A DNA stretch of 64,000 nt from Labrys sp. WJW (GCF_001676615.1 NZ_LYXZ01000008.1:17907-81906), one strand, 5' to 3'. Counted from the first letter of the stretch, positions 45,793-55,506 are shown. Translations and numbers: made by a program. The notes: generated from the sequence alone by a model not told the origin.

Positions 45793-46839
45793 ATGAAATT
45801 TCATAAGCTCGGCCGCACCGGCCAGGACGTTTCCGTGATTTGCCTGGGCACCATGACCTGGGGCGAGCAGAACAGCGAAGCCGATGGCTTCGCCCAGATG
45901 GATTATGCCCTCGAGCAGGGCGTCAATTTCTTCGACACCGCCGAAATGTATGCGGTTCCCCCACGGGCGGAGACCGCCGGCTCGACCGAACGCATCATCG
46001 GCAACTGGTTCAAGGCACGCGGCAGCCGCGACAAGGTGATCCTTGCCAGCAAGGTCGCCGGCGCTGGCACCTCGGTCTGGCTGCGCGACGCCCAGGAGCC
46101 GACACGGCTCAACCGCGCCCAGATGACCGAGGCGCTCGACAAGAGCCTCAAGCGCCTCCAGACCGACCATATCGACCTCTACCAGCTCCACTGGCCCGAG
46201 CGCTCGATGCCCTGGGGCTCCAACCCCACGGCCTTTCGCACCAGCCCCAGCGATGAGACCACGTCGATCGCCGAACAGCTCGACGTGCTCGACGGCTTCG
46301 TGAAGGCCGGCAAGGTCCGCTGGATCGGCCTTTCCAACGAAAGCGCCTGGGGTGCGATGCGCTTTCTCACCGAAAGCGAGACGCGCGGCCTGGCGCGCAT
46401 GCAGTCGATCCAGAACGCCTATTCGCTGGTCAATCGCACCTTCGAAACCGCGCTAGCCGAGGTCGCCATGCGCGAGCAGCTCGGGCTGCTCGCCTATTCC
46501 GCTTTGGCCCAGGGCTACCTGACCGGAAAATACCGCGACGGCGCCCTGCCGGCCGGTTCGCGCAAGGCCCTGTTCAATCGGCTGCAGCGCTATGAGAAGC
46601 CCGGCTCCGACACCGCTTTCAACGCCTATCTCGACCTCGCCCGCGAGCATAGCCTCGATCCGGCCCAGATGGCGCTGGCCTTCGTCAACACCAGGCCCTT
46701 CACCACCGCCACCATCATCGGGGCGACCACCATGACACAGCTCAAAACCGCCATCGGCTCGATCGACATCGCCATTCCGGCTGAGCTCGAGGCGCGTATC
46801 GACGCCATTCACCAGCTGCACATGAACCCGGCACCGTGA
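45793..46839 (+). CDS. Aldo/keto reductase, Tas-like
   Basis: This 348-aa NADP(H)-dependent oxidoreductase has the TIM-barrel AKR signatures: the catalytic Asp and Tyr in NFFDTAEMYAVPPRAET near residue 45, Lys in VILASKVAG near 82, and His in DLYQLHWPERSMPW near 133. SALAQGYLTGKYRDG and IIGATTMTQLKTAI lie in the cofactor-binding C-terminal part. The PPRAET insertion after the YxVP motif and overall length match E. coli Tas-type proteins. The substrate is unknown. Confidence 0.94.
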   Translation: MKFHKLGRTGQDVSVICLGTMTWGEQNSEADGFAQMDYALEQGVNFFDTAEMYAVPPRAETAGSTERIIGNWFKARGSRDKVILASKVAGAGTSVWLRDAQEPTRLNRAQMTEALDKSLKRLQTDHIDLYQLHWPERSMPWGSNPTAFRTSPSDETTSIAEQLDVLDGFVKAGKVRWIGLSNESAWGAMRFLTESETRGLARMQSIQNAYSLVNRTFETALAEVAMREQLGLLAYSALAQGYLTGKYRDGALPAGSRKALFNRLQRYEKPGSDTAFNAYLDLAREHSLDPAQMALAFVNTRPFTTATIIGATTMTQLKTAIGSIDIAIPAELEARIDAIHQLHMNPAP

Positions 46840-46990
46840 AGATGCGGCGGGCCAGCCGCCAGCGCTGGCCTGGCTCGTTTTCCGCAGAAAAAAACAGGAT
46901 GCCGAGGGGGCGCGACGGTTTGCGCTTTCCCCTCGGCGGTAAAACTCTCTAGGATTGAATCTCCGACGATAACTATACGGCGTTCGTGCC

Positions 46991-47548
46991 ATGCCGCGTC
47001 TGTTTACCGCTCTGGAAGTTCCTCCCCTCATCGGCATGAAGTTGTCGACGCTCCGCGGTGGCCTGCCCGGCGCCCGCTGGATCGACGTCGAGAACTATCA
47101 CATCACCCTGTCCTTCATCGGCGACATCGATGACGGACTGGCGCGCGATGTCGCCGAAGCTCTCGACGGCATTCGCCGCCCCATTGTCGACATCGTCGTC
47201 GACGGGCTGGATGCCTTCGGCGGCAGCAGGCCGAAATCGGTCTATGCCAGGGTGCTGCCCAACCCGGCCCTGATGGAGTTGCAGGCCGTGCAGGAGCGCC
47301 TGCTCCGCCGGCTTGGCGTGCCGATCGAGAACCGGCAATATACGCCGCACATCACCCTGGCGCGGCTGCGCAGCGAAGCGACGGCACGCCTCACCGCCGA
47401 CTGGCTGGCTCTGCGCGGCGGAGGCCGTCTCAGCTTCACCGCCGAGCGCTTCGTGCTCTACTCCTCGCGCGATTCGGTCGGCGGCGGCCCCTATATCGTC
47501 GAAGAGGCCTATGAATTGCAGCACCGCGAAGAAGCCACGCTGCGCTGA
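46991..47548 (+). CDS. thpR: RNA 2',3'-cyclic phosphodiesterase (2H family)
   Basis: This 185-aa 2H phosphoesterase hydrolyses 2',3'-cyclic phosphate ends of RNA and shows 2'-5' ligase activity in vitro. Both HxT motifs are present: [14 protein letters not shown] near residue 36 and [12 protein letters not shown] near 117, with [11 protein letters not shown] between and [19 protein letters not shown] at the C-terminus. The length is typical for ThpR/LigT. Confidence 0.94.
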   Translation: MPRLFTALEVPPLIGMKLSTLRGGLPGARWIDVENYHITLSFIGDIDDGLARDVAEALDGIRRPIVDIVVDGLDAFGGSRPKSVYARVLPNPALMELQAVQERLLRRLGVPIENRQYTPHITLARLRSEATARLTADWLALRGGGRLSFTAERFVLYSSRDSVGGGPYIVEEAYELQHREEATLR

Positions 47549-47616
47549 CGTCGTCCTTGCCGCCTGCGCAGCGGCGTCCTCACCGCCACAGCTCAAACGC
47601 ATCGAAGGAGGCTGGC

Positions 47617-47922
47617 ATGCCCCAGGCGAAACTGAACGAGGACGAACGCCGATCCGCCTTGGCCGAGCTCTCGAACTGGGCACCGACGCCGGGCCGGGAT
47701 GCGATCCGCCGCGTTTTCGTCTTCCGCAATTTCAGCGAAGCCTTCGGCTTCATGGCACGGGCCGCCCTCACCGCCGAAAAGCTCAACCATCACCCCGAAT
47801 GGTCGAATGTCTACAAGACCGTCGACGTCACCCTCTCCACCCATGACGTCGACGGGCTGACAGAGCTCGACCTCAAGCTCGCCAGGAGCATGGACAAGAT
47901 CGCCGCAACGGTGGGGGTGTAA
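47617..47922 (+). CDS. 4a-hydroxytetrahydrobiopterin dehydratase (PCD)
   Basis: This 101-aa pterin carbinolamine dehydratase recycles the pterin cofactor of aromatic amino-acid hydroxylases. The family core [35 protein letters not shown] contains the HHPEW motif, followed by [16 protein letters not shown]. The ATG at 47617 has AAGGAGG upstream. No phenylalanine hydroxylase gene is adjacent, so the partner is elsewhere. Confidence 0.96.
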   Translation: MPQAKLNEDERRSALAELSNWAPTPGRDAIRRVFVFRNFSEAFGFMARAALTAEKLNHHPEWSNVYKTVDVTLSTHDVDGLTELDLKLARSMDKIAATVGV

Positions 47923-47965
47923 TACCGGCGACGCCCATCGACGGATCGCCAGCTTGAGTCTGAAT

Positions 47966-48430
47966 TCACAGCGAGACCAAGTGCCGTTCCATGATGATCG
48001 TGCGTTCATCACCGTGATAACTGTCTCGCACGGCGGTAAATCCCAGCTTGCCGTAGAACCGCTCAGCCGTCACGGTTGAGGGGACCCGCAATATCGCAAG
48101 ACCTGCGTGCCGCGCCAGATCTTCGATCTCAGTCATGAGGCGTCGCCCGACGCCGTTGCCCTGAGCATCGGGGGCGACGAACACTGTGCGAACCCACTCT
48201 CCCTCCAGGCTCGCAGTGCCGATGACACGCTGGCCGGCAAGAACAACGAGGACTTTGCGAGTCCGGATCAGTTCTACCACCCGTGGGGGCGTGAAGTTCT
48301 CTCCGATGCGAGCAATGATTTCGGGCGCATAATCGCGCGCGTTGGTTTCGCGAAGAGCGGCCAGTATGACTTCACTGATCGCCGGCGCGTCATCCGGGCC
48401 GGCGTGACGGATATCACAATCGAGTGGCAT
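47966..48430 (-). CDS. GNAT-family acetyltransferase 3
   Basis: This 154-aa GNAT protein has the CoA-binding motif VRTVFVAPDAQGNGVGRRLMTEIEDLARHAG near residue 80 and the following VPSTVTAERFYGKLGFTAV. The N-terminal DIRHAGPDDAPAISEVILAAL is typical. It converges with the pterin dehydratase gene and lies downstream of the solute-binding protein gene in the same direction. The substrate is unknown. Confidence 0.92.
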   Translation of the reverse strand: MPLDCDIRHAGPDDAPAISEVILAALRETNARDYAPEIIARIGENFTPPRVVELIRTRKVLVVLAGQRVIGTASLEGEWVRTVFVAPDAQGNGVGRRLMTEIEDLARHAGLAILRVPSTVTAERFYGKLGFTAVRDSYHGDERTIIMERHLVSL

Positions 48431-48484
48431 AGCCTTACATTATGACGCTGCGTGCGCCATTCCAAGCAACAGCTCGGCCACCTC

Positions 48485-49648
48485 TTACGCCGCCTGCCAT
48501 TTCTGAGCGTATTCGCTGCGCAATGCGACGAACCAGGGCGGCTGGGCCGGCCACCACCAGATCTTCGACAGGGCATCGCCGGGATAGGCCGCCCCAAGGA
48601 AATCCCGCAGCTTGGGATCGAGCCGGTCGAAGGCCCCCCGCGCCACCGGATTGGCGGAGAAAGCCGTGGCATAGGCGGCCGACGCCTCCGGCGTCACGAT
48701 GAAGCGGGCCCATTCATGCGCCTGTTCGGCATTGCGGGCATTCTTGAGCAGGCCATAGCCCTGCAGCCAGCCGAAGGCGCCCTCCTTGGGTGCCACGAAG
48801 CCGATATTGTCGCCAGCCAGCACCTGCGCCGTGGTGTCCCAGGTCAGCCCCAGCGTGCACCCCTTGGCGCGGAAGGCCGTCAGCGCTTCGTTCTCGCTGC
48901 TCCAGAACTGGCCGATCATCGCCTTGCGCCTGGTCGCCTCCGCCAATGCCAGGTCCCAGAGCTGGCGCATGGTGGCTTCGTCCCTGTAGCCGTCGAGCCA
49001 AAGCTTCGGCAGTTTGCCCTCGGCTTCCAGCACCCGGCCCATCGCCGCCAGGCCCGTCGACGGTCTGATCGCAACCTTGCCGCGGTATCTGTCATCGAAG
49101 AGCGCGGCAAGGGAGGCGGTGCCATAGGCCTGCGGTGCCGCCTGGCGCGCATAGGCCAGCGCCTCCGCGCCCCAGACCACCGGCAGGAAGTAGCGCCGCC
49201 CCTTATGCATGGCCGAACCGGTCAGGAAGGCCTTGTCATAGAGATCGAGACCGACATTGCCATCGTCCCAGGACTGCAGCAGGTCCGCCTGCAGCCATTC
49301 CGGCAGGCGATCGATCGAAGGCTCCACGATGTCGGCGCCCACGCCCTGGGCGGCGATGCGCGCCTGCGCCAGCATCGCCTCCTGGTCGGGCTGCTCGACG
49401 AAATTGACGGTGATGCCGGTCTTTTCGGTGAAGCTGCGGAACAGGGTGCTGAAATCATAGCCCGACCAGCCCAGATAATTCAGTTCCCCGGAGGAGGAGA
49501 GAGCCCGGCTGACTATGGCTGGCGAAGCCAGCGTGCCGAGGCCGAGCGCCGCCACCCCGCGCAGGAAGGTGCGTCGATCGGGTCTCGAAAGTTCCCTCCC
49601 CCCCTTGCGGGGAAAGGCAAAACGCTCCGGTTGCGGCAATGTCCTCAA
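48485..49648 (-). CDS. Tat-exported extracellular solute-binding protein (PotD-like)
   Basis: This 387-aa periplasmic binding protein resembles those of spermidine/putrescine ABC importers. A twin-arginine signal is visible at RPDRRTFLRGVAALGLGTLASPA (about residues 22-44), followed by LNYLGWSGYDFSTLFRSFTEKTGITV, the usual first strand of PotD-like proteins, and later GLTWDTTAQVLAG and GWLQGYGLLKNARNAEQAHEW. It starts with TTG at 49648, with GGAAGGA five bases upstream; no ATG is available before the signal. No permease or ATPase gene is adjacent, so it is an orphan receptor. It follows the esterase gene by 14 bases in an apparent operon. Confidence 0.9.
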   Translation of the reverse strand: MRTLPQPERFAFPRKGGRELSRPDRRTFLRGVAALGLGTLASPAIVSRALSSSGELNYLGWSGYDFSTLFRSFTEKTGITVNFVEQPDQEAMLAQARIAAQGVGADIVEPSIDRLPEWLQADLLQSWDDGNVGLDLYDKAFLTGSAMHKGRRYFLPVVWGAEALAYARQAAPQAYGTASLAALFDDRYRGKVAIRPSTGLAAMGRVLEAEGKLPKLWLDGYRDEATMRQLWDLALAEATRRKAMIGQFWSSENEALTAFRAKGCTLGLTWDTTAQVLAGDNIGFVAPKEGAFGWLQGYGLLKNARNAEQAHEWARFIVTPEASAAYATAFSANPVARGAFDRLDPKLRDFLGAAYPGDALSKIWWWPAQPPWFVALRSEYAQKWQAA

Positions 49649-49662
49649 GCCGGTCCTTCCCT

Positions 49663-50334
49663 CTACTCCGCCCGTGCCAGTGCCTGCGCCAGGAAGGTGC
49701 CGCCAAGCCGCAGGCCCTGATTGTCGATGCCATGGCCGAGCCCGCGGCTCATATGGGCCTCGACCGGGACGGAGAGGGATTTGAGCCCTTCCTGCGAGAA
49801 CTGGAGCGCGAAGGGGGGAATGACCTGGTCCTGGTCGCCATGCATCAGCAGGACGGGCGGCCTCGCCGTGATTTCCGGCGTCATCACCGTGGGCAACTGC
49901 CCGTCCGGACAGACGAGCACGCCGGAATAGCCGACGATCGCCCCCATCGCCTTGGGGCGGCGAAGTCCGACATGCAGGGCCATCATGGTGCCCTGGCTGA
50001 AGCCGACCAGGGCGAGAGCGGCCTCGTCCAGTCCTTCGCGCTTCAGCTCCTCGTCCAGGAAGGCATCGAGCACCGGGCGTGCCTTCTCCACGCCATGCCA
50101 GCGCTCATTGGGGATCTGGAAGGTCAAGGGGAACCATTGGCGCCCGAAGGGGCTTCCCGCGCAGGGCTCGGGCGCGTGGGGCGATACGAAGGCGGTATCG
50201 GGCAGGAGCTCCTGCCAGGCACGGCCGATATCGATCAGATCATTGCCGTCGGCGCCGTAGCCATGCAGAAACACGACGAGCTGGCGGGCTTTTCCGGATT
50301 TGGCAGGCAGGCGGGGCCCGTCGAGTGTCGTCAT
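49663..50334 (-). CDS. Alpha/beta hydrolase, carboxylesterase/phospholipase type
   Basis: This 223-aa hydrolase has the oxyanion region VVFLHGYGADGNDLIDIG near residue 20, the nucleophile elbow LALVGFSQGTMMALH with catalytic Ser near 112, the Asp in LLMHGDQDQVIPP near 163 and the His in RGLGHGIDNQGL near 200. Length and motifs match small bacterial carboxylesterases (EstB-like). The ATG at 50334 has GAGGAGA upstream. The physiological ester is unknown. It is probably co-transcribed with the solute-binding protein gene. Confidence 0.93.
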   Translation of the reverse strand: MTTLDGPRLPAKSGKARQLVVFLHGYGADGNDLIDIGRAWQELLPDTAFVSPHAPEPCAGSPFGRQWFPLTFQIPNERWHGVEKARPVLDAFLDEELKREGLDEAALALVGFSQGTMMALHVGLRRPKAMGAIVGYSGVLVCPDGQLPTVMTPEITARPPVLLMHGDQDQVIPPFALQFSQEGLKSLSVPVEAHMSRGLGHGIDNQGLRLGGTFLAQALARAE

Positions 50335-50401
50335 TCTGCTCTCCTCACGTAACTCTTGGATCCACTGAACACCCTTGCGTGACGAAAATACGTCGCGCCG
50401 T

Positions 50402-51046
50402 CTACTCCAAGGCAACGCCCGCCCGGTTCTTCATCCTGGCGTAATAGGCAAAGAGCAGGCGAGCGGCAACACTGCGCCAGGGGCGCCAGGCTTCGGCGAT
50501 GCCGGCAAGTTCTGCCGCATCCGGGCGTTCTTCGAGGTCGAGGAGCATGCGTGCCGCCTCCTGCAAGGCGAGATCGCCCGAGGCAAAGGCATCGCCGTGC
50601 CCCAGGCAGAACATCAGATAGATGTCGGCCGTCCAGGGACCGATGCCCTTGACCTTGGTGAGTTCGAGGCGGGCCGCATCGGCGCTGAGCGTCGCGAGGG
50701 CATCGAGATCGAGCCCCTCCAGCATTGCCTGGCCGACGGCCCTGAGGGTGCGGATCTTGGGCATGGACAGACCACCGGCGCGAAAATCCGCCTCGGGAGC
50801 GCCAACCAGCCTCTCGGGCGTGAAGGGATCGAACACCGCCTTCGTGCGCGCCCAGATCGCCCGGGCGCTGGCGACGGAGACCTGCTGGGACACGATGATC
50901 CAGGCGAGTCCCTCCAGACCACCCTCGCTGCGGCGCAAGGGCGGCTCACCGCACAGGTCATGGATGGCAGCCAGCCTGGGATCGAGCGCACGCAAGGCCT
51001 CGACTCCGGCGAGGATTTCGGTGCGCGAGCGGATGATCACGGTCAT
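50402..51046 (-). CDS. DNA-3-methyladenine glycosylase (AlkA-like, HhH-GPD)
   Basis: This 214-aa base-excision repair glycosylase removes alkylated purines from DNA. The helix-hairpin-helix is LTKVKGIGPWTADIYLMFCLG near residue 129, followed by the catalytic aspartate in DAFASGDLALQEAARML. The N-terminal IIVSQQVSVASARAIWAR is also typical. It lacks the extra N-terminal domain of E. coli AlkA and matches the shorter Mag-type forms. It is divergent from gluQ with 22 bp between the starts. Confidence 0.94.
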   Translation of the reverse strand: MTVIIRSRTEILAGVEALRALDPRLAAIHDLCGEPPLRRSEGGLEGLAWIIVSQQVSVASARAIWARTKAVFDPFTPERLVGAPEADFRAGGLSMPKIRTLRAVGQAMLEGLDLDALATLSADAARLELTKVKGIGPWTADIYLMFCLGHGDAFASGDLALQEAARMLLDLEERPDAAELAGIAEAWRPWRSVAARLLFAYYARMKNRAGVALE

Positions 51047-51068
51047 GCCCGTGTGTTACACCACGGGC

Positions 51069-51947
51069 GTGACAAATCAATCGATCCGCCCCGTCCTGCG
51101 CTTCGCCCCCAGCCCGACCGGCCACCTCCATCTCGGCCACGCCCTCTCGGCCTTCGAGAACGAACGCTGGGCAGAGGCGAGCGGCGGGCGCCTGCTGTTG
51201 CGCATCGAGGACATCGATACCACGCGGTGCCGCCCGGAATTCATCGCTGCCCTGCTGGAAGATCTCGCCTGGCTGGGCCTCCCGTTCGAACCATCGCCGC
51301 GGCGCCAATCCGAACATTTCGATGAATATCGCCAGGCCCTCGACCGCCTTGCCGGCATGGGGCTGCTCTACCGCTCCTATGCGTCGCGGGCAGAGATTGC
51401 CGCGGCCATCGACCGGCCGGGTCATCCCCGCGACCCGGACGGCACCCCGCTCTATCCCCGCTCCGCGCTCGCCGGCGCCGACGATCCGGCCCGGCGCGAT
51501 CCGGCCGAGCCCTATGCCCTAAGGCTCGACATGACGGCAGCCCTGGCCAAGGCCGGGCCTCTGGCGCCTGCCCTGTCCTGGCAGGAGCAGGCAACGCCCC
51601 GAGGCGCGGGCTCCGAGGCGATTCCTGCCGCTCCGGAACGCTGGGGCGACGTCGTGCTGGCACGCAAGGAGTTTCCGGCGAGCTATCATCTGGCCGTGGT
51701 GGTCGACGATGCCCTGCAGGGCATCACGCATGTCGTGCGCGGCCGGGACCTCTACCAGGCCACCGGCCTGCACCGCCTGCTGCAGGCCCTGCTCGGCCTG
51801 CCCGAGCCGATCTACCACCATCACGGCCTGCTTCTCGGCCCCGACGGCGAGAAACTGTCGAAGTCCGCCCGTTCCACCAGCCTGCGGGCTCTCAGGGCGG
51901 ATGGAGTGACACCGGCAGACATCAAGGGGATGGCGGTGATGGGCTGA
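51069..51947 (+). CDS. gluQ: Glutamyl-Q tRNA(Asp) synthetase
   Basis: This 292-aa paralogue of the glutamyl-tRNA synthetase catalytic core attaches glutamate to queuosine in tRNA(Asp). FAPSPTGHLHLGHALSAF near residue 10 is the HIGH motif, LLLRIEDIDTTRCRP follows, and GEKLSKSARSTSL near 255 is the KMSKS-type motif. The protein lacks an anticodon-binding domain, as expected. The cysteines that bind zinc in the E. coli enzyme are absent: the corresponding stretch reads YRSYASRAEIAAAI. A GTG at 51069 is the start, with no clear ribosome binding site. Confidence 0.94.
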   Translation: MTNQSIRPVLRFAPSPTGHLHLGHALSAFENERWAEASGGRLLLRIEDIDTTRCRPEFIAALLEDLAWLGLPFEPSPRRQSEHFDEYRQALDRLAGMGLLYRSYASRAEIAAAIDRPGHPRDPDGTPLYPRSALAGADDPARRDPAEPYALRLDMTAALAKAGPLAPALSWQEQATPRGAGSEAIPAAPERWGDVVLARKEFPASYHLAVVVDDALQGITHVVRGRDLYQATGLHRLLQALLGLPEPIYHHHGLLLGPDGEKLSKSARSTSLRALRADGVTPADIKGMAVMG

Positions 51948-51979
51948 GGGGCAGAACCAAGCCTACCCAGTTTCTATCC

Positions 51980-52435
51980 TCACGTCTGCCTGACCACTTC
52001 TTCCACCGCCAGCCATCCGCCCTCGACGCGCACCACCCTGATGCGCGCACCGGCGCCTGCGTCAGCTCCCCTGATCTGCCACACCGTGTCGCCGACCCGG
52101 ATCCGCCCCTCGCCGTTGACGATCGGCTCGGCCAGGGTGAAACTCTGGCCGACGAGTGCATCGGCCCGGCGATTGAGAAAGGGCTGTTCCTTGTCGGATG
52201 CATCGGCCCGGCGGGCAAAATGCCGGCCGATCCAGGCGAAGACCACGCCGAGAGCTGCGAACAGCAGCAGGGCCAGCGGCCAGCTCAATGGCAGGAAGAG
52301 GCTGATCACACCGACAGCCGCGGCGGCGAGACCGAGCCAGATCATGAAGGCTCCGGGCAGGAACACCTCCAGGCCGATCAGCACGGCGGCCAGTACGAAC
52401 CATCCCCAGACATTGATGGACGCAAGTTCGGTCAT
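51980..52435 (-). CDS. NfeD-like membrane protein
   Basis: This 151-aa short NfeD protein has an N-terminal helix set (WFVLAAVLIGLEVFLPGAFMIWLGLAAAAVG and a second hydrophobic block) and a C-terminal OB-fold-like domain (ALVGQSFTLAEPIVNGEGRIRVGDTVWQIRG). NfeD proteins are encoded next to SPFH/stomatin proteins and are thought to work with them in membrane microdomains. Here it follows the SPFH gene by 13 bases. Confidence 0.93.
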   Translation of the reverse strand: MTELASINVWGWFVLAAVLIGLEVFLPGAFMIWLGLAAAAVGVISLFLPLSWPLALLLFAALGVVFAWIGRHFARRADASDKEQPFLNRRADALVGQSFTLAEPIVNGEGRIRVGDTVWQIRGADAGAGARIRVVRVEGGWLAVEEVVRQT

Positions 52436-52448
52436 GGACGGCTCCGTC

Positions 52449-53423
52449 TCAATCCTGGCCGGTACGCGGCACGCCGGAGCGCTTGGCCGGCAAGGCTGCG
52501 TCCCCGAAAGTGGCCTTGGCGATCTCGCCGATGCCCGCCAGCGAACCGATCAAGGCCGTCGCCTCCATCGGCAGTACCATCACTTTCTGGTTCGGTGCCG
52601 TCGCCATCGCCTGCATGGCCTTCACATATTTGTCGGCGATGAAGTAGTTGAGCGCGGCGACATTGCCGTGTGACAGGGCCTCGGAGACCACCTGCGTCGC
52701 CGCGGCTTCGGCCTGGGCCGCGCGCTCGCGCGCCTCGGCATCACGGAAGGCGGCTTCCTTGCGCCCCTCGGCCTCCAGCACCTGGGCCTGCTTGCGGCCA
52801 TCGGCCCGCAGGATCTCCGCGCGCTGCTGGCCCTCGGCCTCGAGGATGACCGCCCGCTTCTCCCGCTCCGCCTTCATCTGGCGCCCCATCGAAGCGATCA
52901 GGTCGGCCGGCGGCACGATATCCTTGATCTCGATGCGGGTGACCTTGATGCCCCAGCTGGTCGCCGCCGCGTCGACCACGGTCAGGAGTCGATTGTTGAT
53001 CTCGTCGCGATGGGAAAGCAGCTGGTCGAGATCCATCGAGCCCATCACGGTGCGGATATTGGTCATCAGCAGGTTGAGGATGGCGCTGTTGAGATTGGCG
53101 ACCTCGTAGGCAGCCCTGGCGGCATCGATCACCTGGAAGAAGGCGACGCCGTCCACCGCCACCGAAGCGTTGTCGCGGGTGATGATTTCCTGGGTCGGGA
53201 CATCCAGCACCTGCTCCATCATGTTCATGCGCACACCGATGCGATGGAAAATCGGTGGCACGATGTTGAGGCCGGGCTGGATGGTATAGGCGTAACGGCG
53301 AAAACGCTCGACCGTGTAGTTATATCCTTGCGGTACGGTCTTCACCATCTTCATCAGGAAGAACAGCAGGACAATGGCCAAGACGATGACGGCTGTCGTT
53401 GCGGTGAGCGGAATATCGGGCAT
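52449..53423 (-). CDS. SPFH/Band 7 protein (paraslipin, QmcA-like)
   Basis: This 324-aa membrane-anchored SPFH protein has an N-terminal helix (AVIVLAIVLLFFLMKMV) followed by VKTVPQGYNYTVERFRRYAYTIQPGLNIVPP, the usual start of the SPFH domain, and VDVPTQEIITRDN-type sequence (LDVPTQEIITRDNASVAVDG). RTVMGSMDLDQLLSHRDEIN lies near 150, and a long Ala/Glu coiled coil (about residues 200-260) follows. It probably forms large membrane rings and modulates proteases such as FtsH. It is paired with NfeD. Confidence 0.94.
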   Translation of the reverse strand: MPDIPLTATTAVIVLAIVLLFFLMKMVKTVPQGYNYTVERFRRYAYTIQPGLNIVPPIFHRIGVRMNMMEQVLDVPTQEIITRDNASVAVDGVAFFQVIDAARAAYEVANLNSAILNLLMTNIRTVMGSMDLDQLLSHRDEINNRLLTVVDAAATSWGIKVTRIEIKDIVPPADLIASMGRQMKAEREKRAVILEAEGQQRAEILRADGRKQAQVLEAEGRKEAAFRDAEARERAAQAEAAATQVVSEALSHGNVAALNYFIADKYVKAMQAMATAPNQKVMVLPMEATALIGSLAGIGEIAKATFGDAALPAKRSGVPRTGQD

Positions 53424-53653
53424 GGCGTTTTCCAGGTCTGACCAGATCTCACCATGTCTAACGATGACCACGAGTGCTGCAAAGCGCTCTCGCGAACTCG
53501 TGCAACCGGAAGATGCGAAAACGCACGAGCGCCGCCATCCGCAATGCCATTGCACTTGCTTCAGTGCGTGATATTAGGATGTATCGAACGAAACGTTCGG
53601 CAAATCGAACGAACTTGTCGAGCGACCTTGGGCGACGGGGGAAATGCAGACGC

Positions 53654-54841
53654 ATGTCGGAAGGTGAGCAGCTACGGGCGAGCTTCCCGGAACTGGCCCG
53701 CAAGCAGGCAGACCAGCCCGATGACAGCCTGCTCGTCGATTTCGGCCCGGAACGGCCGCTTCGCCTCGACAGCGGCATCGATTTCGCGCCGCTGCGCATC
53801 GCCTATACCACGGCGGGCACGCTCAATTCAGCCAGATCCAACGCCGTGCTGGTCTGCCACGCGCTCACCGGCGACCAGCATGTCGCCAGCATCCACCCGG
53901 TGACCGGGCGTGCCGGCTGGTGGGACACCCTGGTCGGGCCGGGCAAGCCGATCGACACCGAGCGTTTCTTCGTGATCTGCCCCAATGTGATCGGCAGTTG
54001 CATGGGCTCCTCCGGCCCGGCCTCGACCAATCCGGCAACCGGCCGGCCCTATGGCCTCGACTTTCCGGTGGTGACCATCGCCGACATGGTGCGGGCACAG
54101 GCCATGCTGCTCGACCATCTCGGCATCGAGAGCCTGTTCGCCGTGCTTGGCGGCTCGATGGGCGGCATGCTGGTGCTGCAATGGGCAGTCGCCTATCCCG
54201 ACCGCGTCTTCTCGGCGCTGTGCATCGCCAGCGCCGCCCGTCATACCGCCCAGAACATCGCCTTCAACGAGGTCGGCCGGCAGGCGATCATGGCCGATCC
54301 CGATTGGCGCGGCGGCCATTATCTCGAGGCAGGCACCCGCCCGGCCAAGGGCCTCGGTGTCGCCCGCATGGCGGCCCACATCACCTATCTCTCCGAGGAC
54401 GCGCTGCAGCGCAAATTCGGCCGCAACCTGCAGGACCGCGCGGCGCGGACCTTCACCTTCGACGCCGATTTTCAGATCGAGAGCTATCTGCGCTATCAGG
54501 GCTTGAGTTTCGTCGAGCGCTTCGACGCCAATTCCTATCTCTATGTCACCCGCGCGATGGATTATTTCGACCTCGCGGCCGAGCATGGCGGATCCCTCGC
54601 CTCAGCCTTCAAGGGCACGCATACCCGCTTTTGCGTGGCATCCTTCACCTCAGACTGGCTGTTCCCGACCAGCGCCTCGCGCCAGATCATGCATGCGCTC
54701 AACGCCGCCGGCGCGCGCGTCTCCTTCGTCGAGATCGAGACCGACAAGGGCCACGATGCCTTCCTGCTCGACATTCCCGAGCTGTTCGACATGGTGCGCG
54801 GCTTCGTCGGCGCCGCCGCCCGCGAGCGAGGCGTGGCATGA
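53654..54841 (+). CDS. metX: Homoserine O-acetyltransferase
   Basis: This 395-aa alpha/beta-hydrolase-fold enzyme acetylates homoserine with acetyl-CoA, the first step of methionine synthesis. [14 protein letters not shown] near residue 66, the nucleophile Ser in [16 protein letters not shown] near 165, Asp in [14 protein letters not shown] near 335 and His in [16 protein letters not shown] near 365 make the catalytic triad. The ATG follows GGCGACGGGGGAAATGCAGA, with GGGGGAAA as probable ribosome binding site. metW starts inside its stop codon (ATGA). No SAM-II aptamer was recognised upstream. Confidence 0.96.
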   Translation: MSEGEQLRASFPELARKQADQPDDSLLVDFGPERPLRLDSGIDFAPLRIAYTTAGTLNSARSNAVLVCHALTGDQHVASIHPVTGRAGWWDTLVGPGKPIDTERFFVICPNVIGSCMGSSGPASTNPATGRPYGLDFPVVTIADMVRAQAMLLDHLGIESLFAVLGGSMGGMLVLQWAVAYPDRVFSALCIASAARHTAQNIAFNEVGRQAIMADPDWRGGHYLEAGTRPAKGLGVARMAAHITYLSEDALQRKFGRNLQDRAARTFTFDADFQIESYLRYQGLSFVERFDANSYLYVTRAMDYFDLAAEHGGSLASAFKGTHTRFCVASFTSDWLFPTSASRQIMHALNAAGARVSFVEIETDKGHDAFLLDIPELFDMVRGFVGAAARERGVA

Positions 54842-55506
54842 ACGGGTTCCGACCGCGCGACACCAGGACGATGACGGCCCAGCGCAGCGCCACGGCCGCG
54901 CCGGGCAGCCGCCTCGATTTCCTGCAGATCCGCGACATGGTGATCCCCGGCGCCCGCGTGCTCGATGTCGGCTGCGGCGACGGCGAATTGCTGTCCCTGC
55001 TGGAGGCGACGCGCGGTGTCGATGGCCGCGGCATCGAGATCAGCCAGCTCGGCGTCAACGCCGCCGTCGGGCGCGGCCTCGCCGTGATCCAGGGCGATGC
55101 CGATTCCGACCTTTCCGACTATCCCGACGACAGCTTCGACTATGTGATCCTGTCGCAGACCCTGCAGGCAACCCGCAATCCGCGCCAGGTGGTGGAGGAC
55201 ATGCTGCGCATCGGCCGGCGCGCCATCGTCTCCTTCCCGAATTTCGGACATTGGCGCATCCGCAGCCAGATCATGTTCCGCGGCCGCATGCCGGTGACCG
55301 ACAACCTGCCCTATGCCTGGTACGACACGCCCAACATCCATTTCTGCTCGATCCGGGACTTCGTCGAGATGGCCCGCGGCCTCGATGCGGTGATCGAACG
55401 GGCCGAGGCGCTGACGCTGTCCGGCCAGCCGGTTCAAGTCAGGGCACCATGGTGGTTCTGGAACCTGTTCGGCGAGCAGGCGGTATTCCTGCTACGGCGG
55501 CGCTGA
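54838..55506 (+). CDS. metW: Methionine biosynthesis protein MetW
   Basis: This 222-aa SAM-methyltransferase-like protein is regularly encoded with metX. Its cofactor motif is [19 protein letters not shown] near residue 39, then [49 protein letters not shown] and [27 protein letters not shown], all typical of MetW. In proteobacteria MetX and MetW appear to act together in homoserine acetylation. The four-base overlap indicates translational coupling. Confidence 0.95.
   Translation: MNGFRPRDTRTMTAQRSATAAPGSRLDFLQIRDMVIPGARVLDVGCGDGELLSLLEATRGVDGRGIEISQLGVNAAVGRGLAVIQGDADSDLSDYPDDSFDYVILSQTLQATRNPRQVVEDMLRIGRRAIVSFPNFGHWRIRSQIMFRGRMPVTDNLPYAWYDTPNIHFCSIRDFVEMARGLDAVIERAEALTLSGQPVQVRAPWWFWNLFGEQAVFLLRRR

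Noticed and set aside
53424..53653. SAM-II riboswitch upstream of metX
   Set aside because: This riboswitch is common before metX/metA in alphaproteobacteria, so I looked for it, but the conserved core and pseudoknot arms are not recognisable here. Only a short CGAACG-aaa-CGTTCG hairpin (53585-53599) is present.
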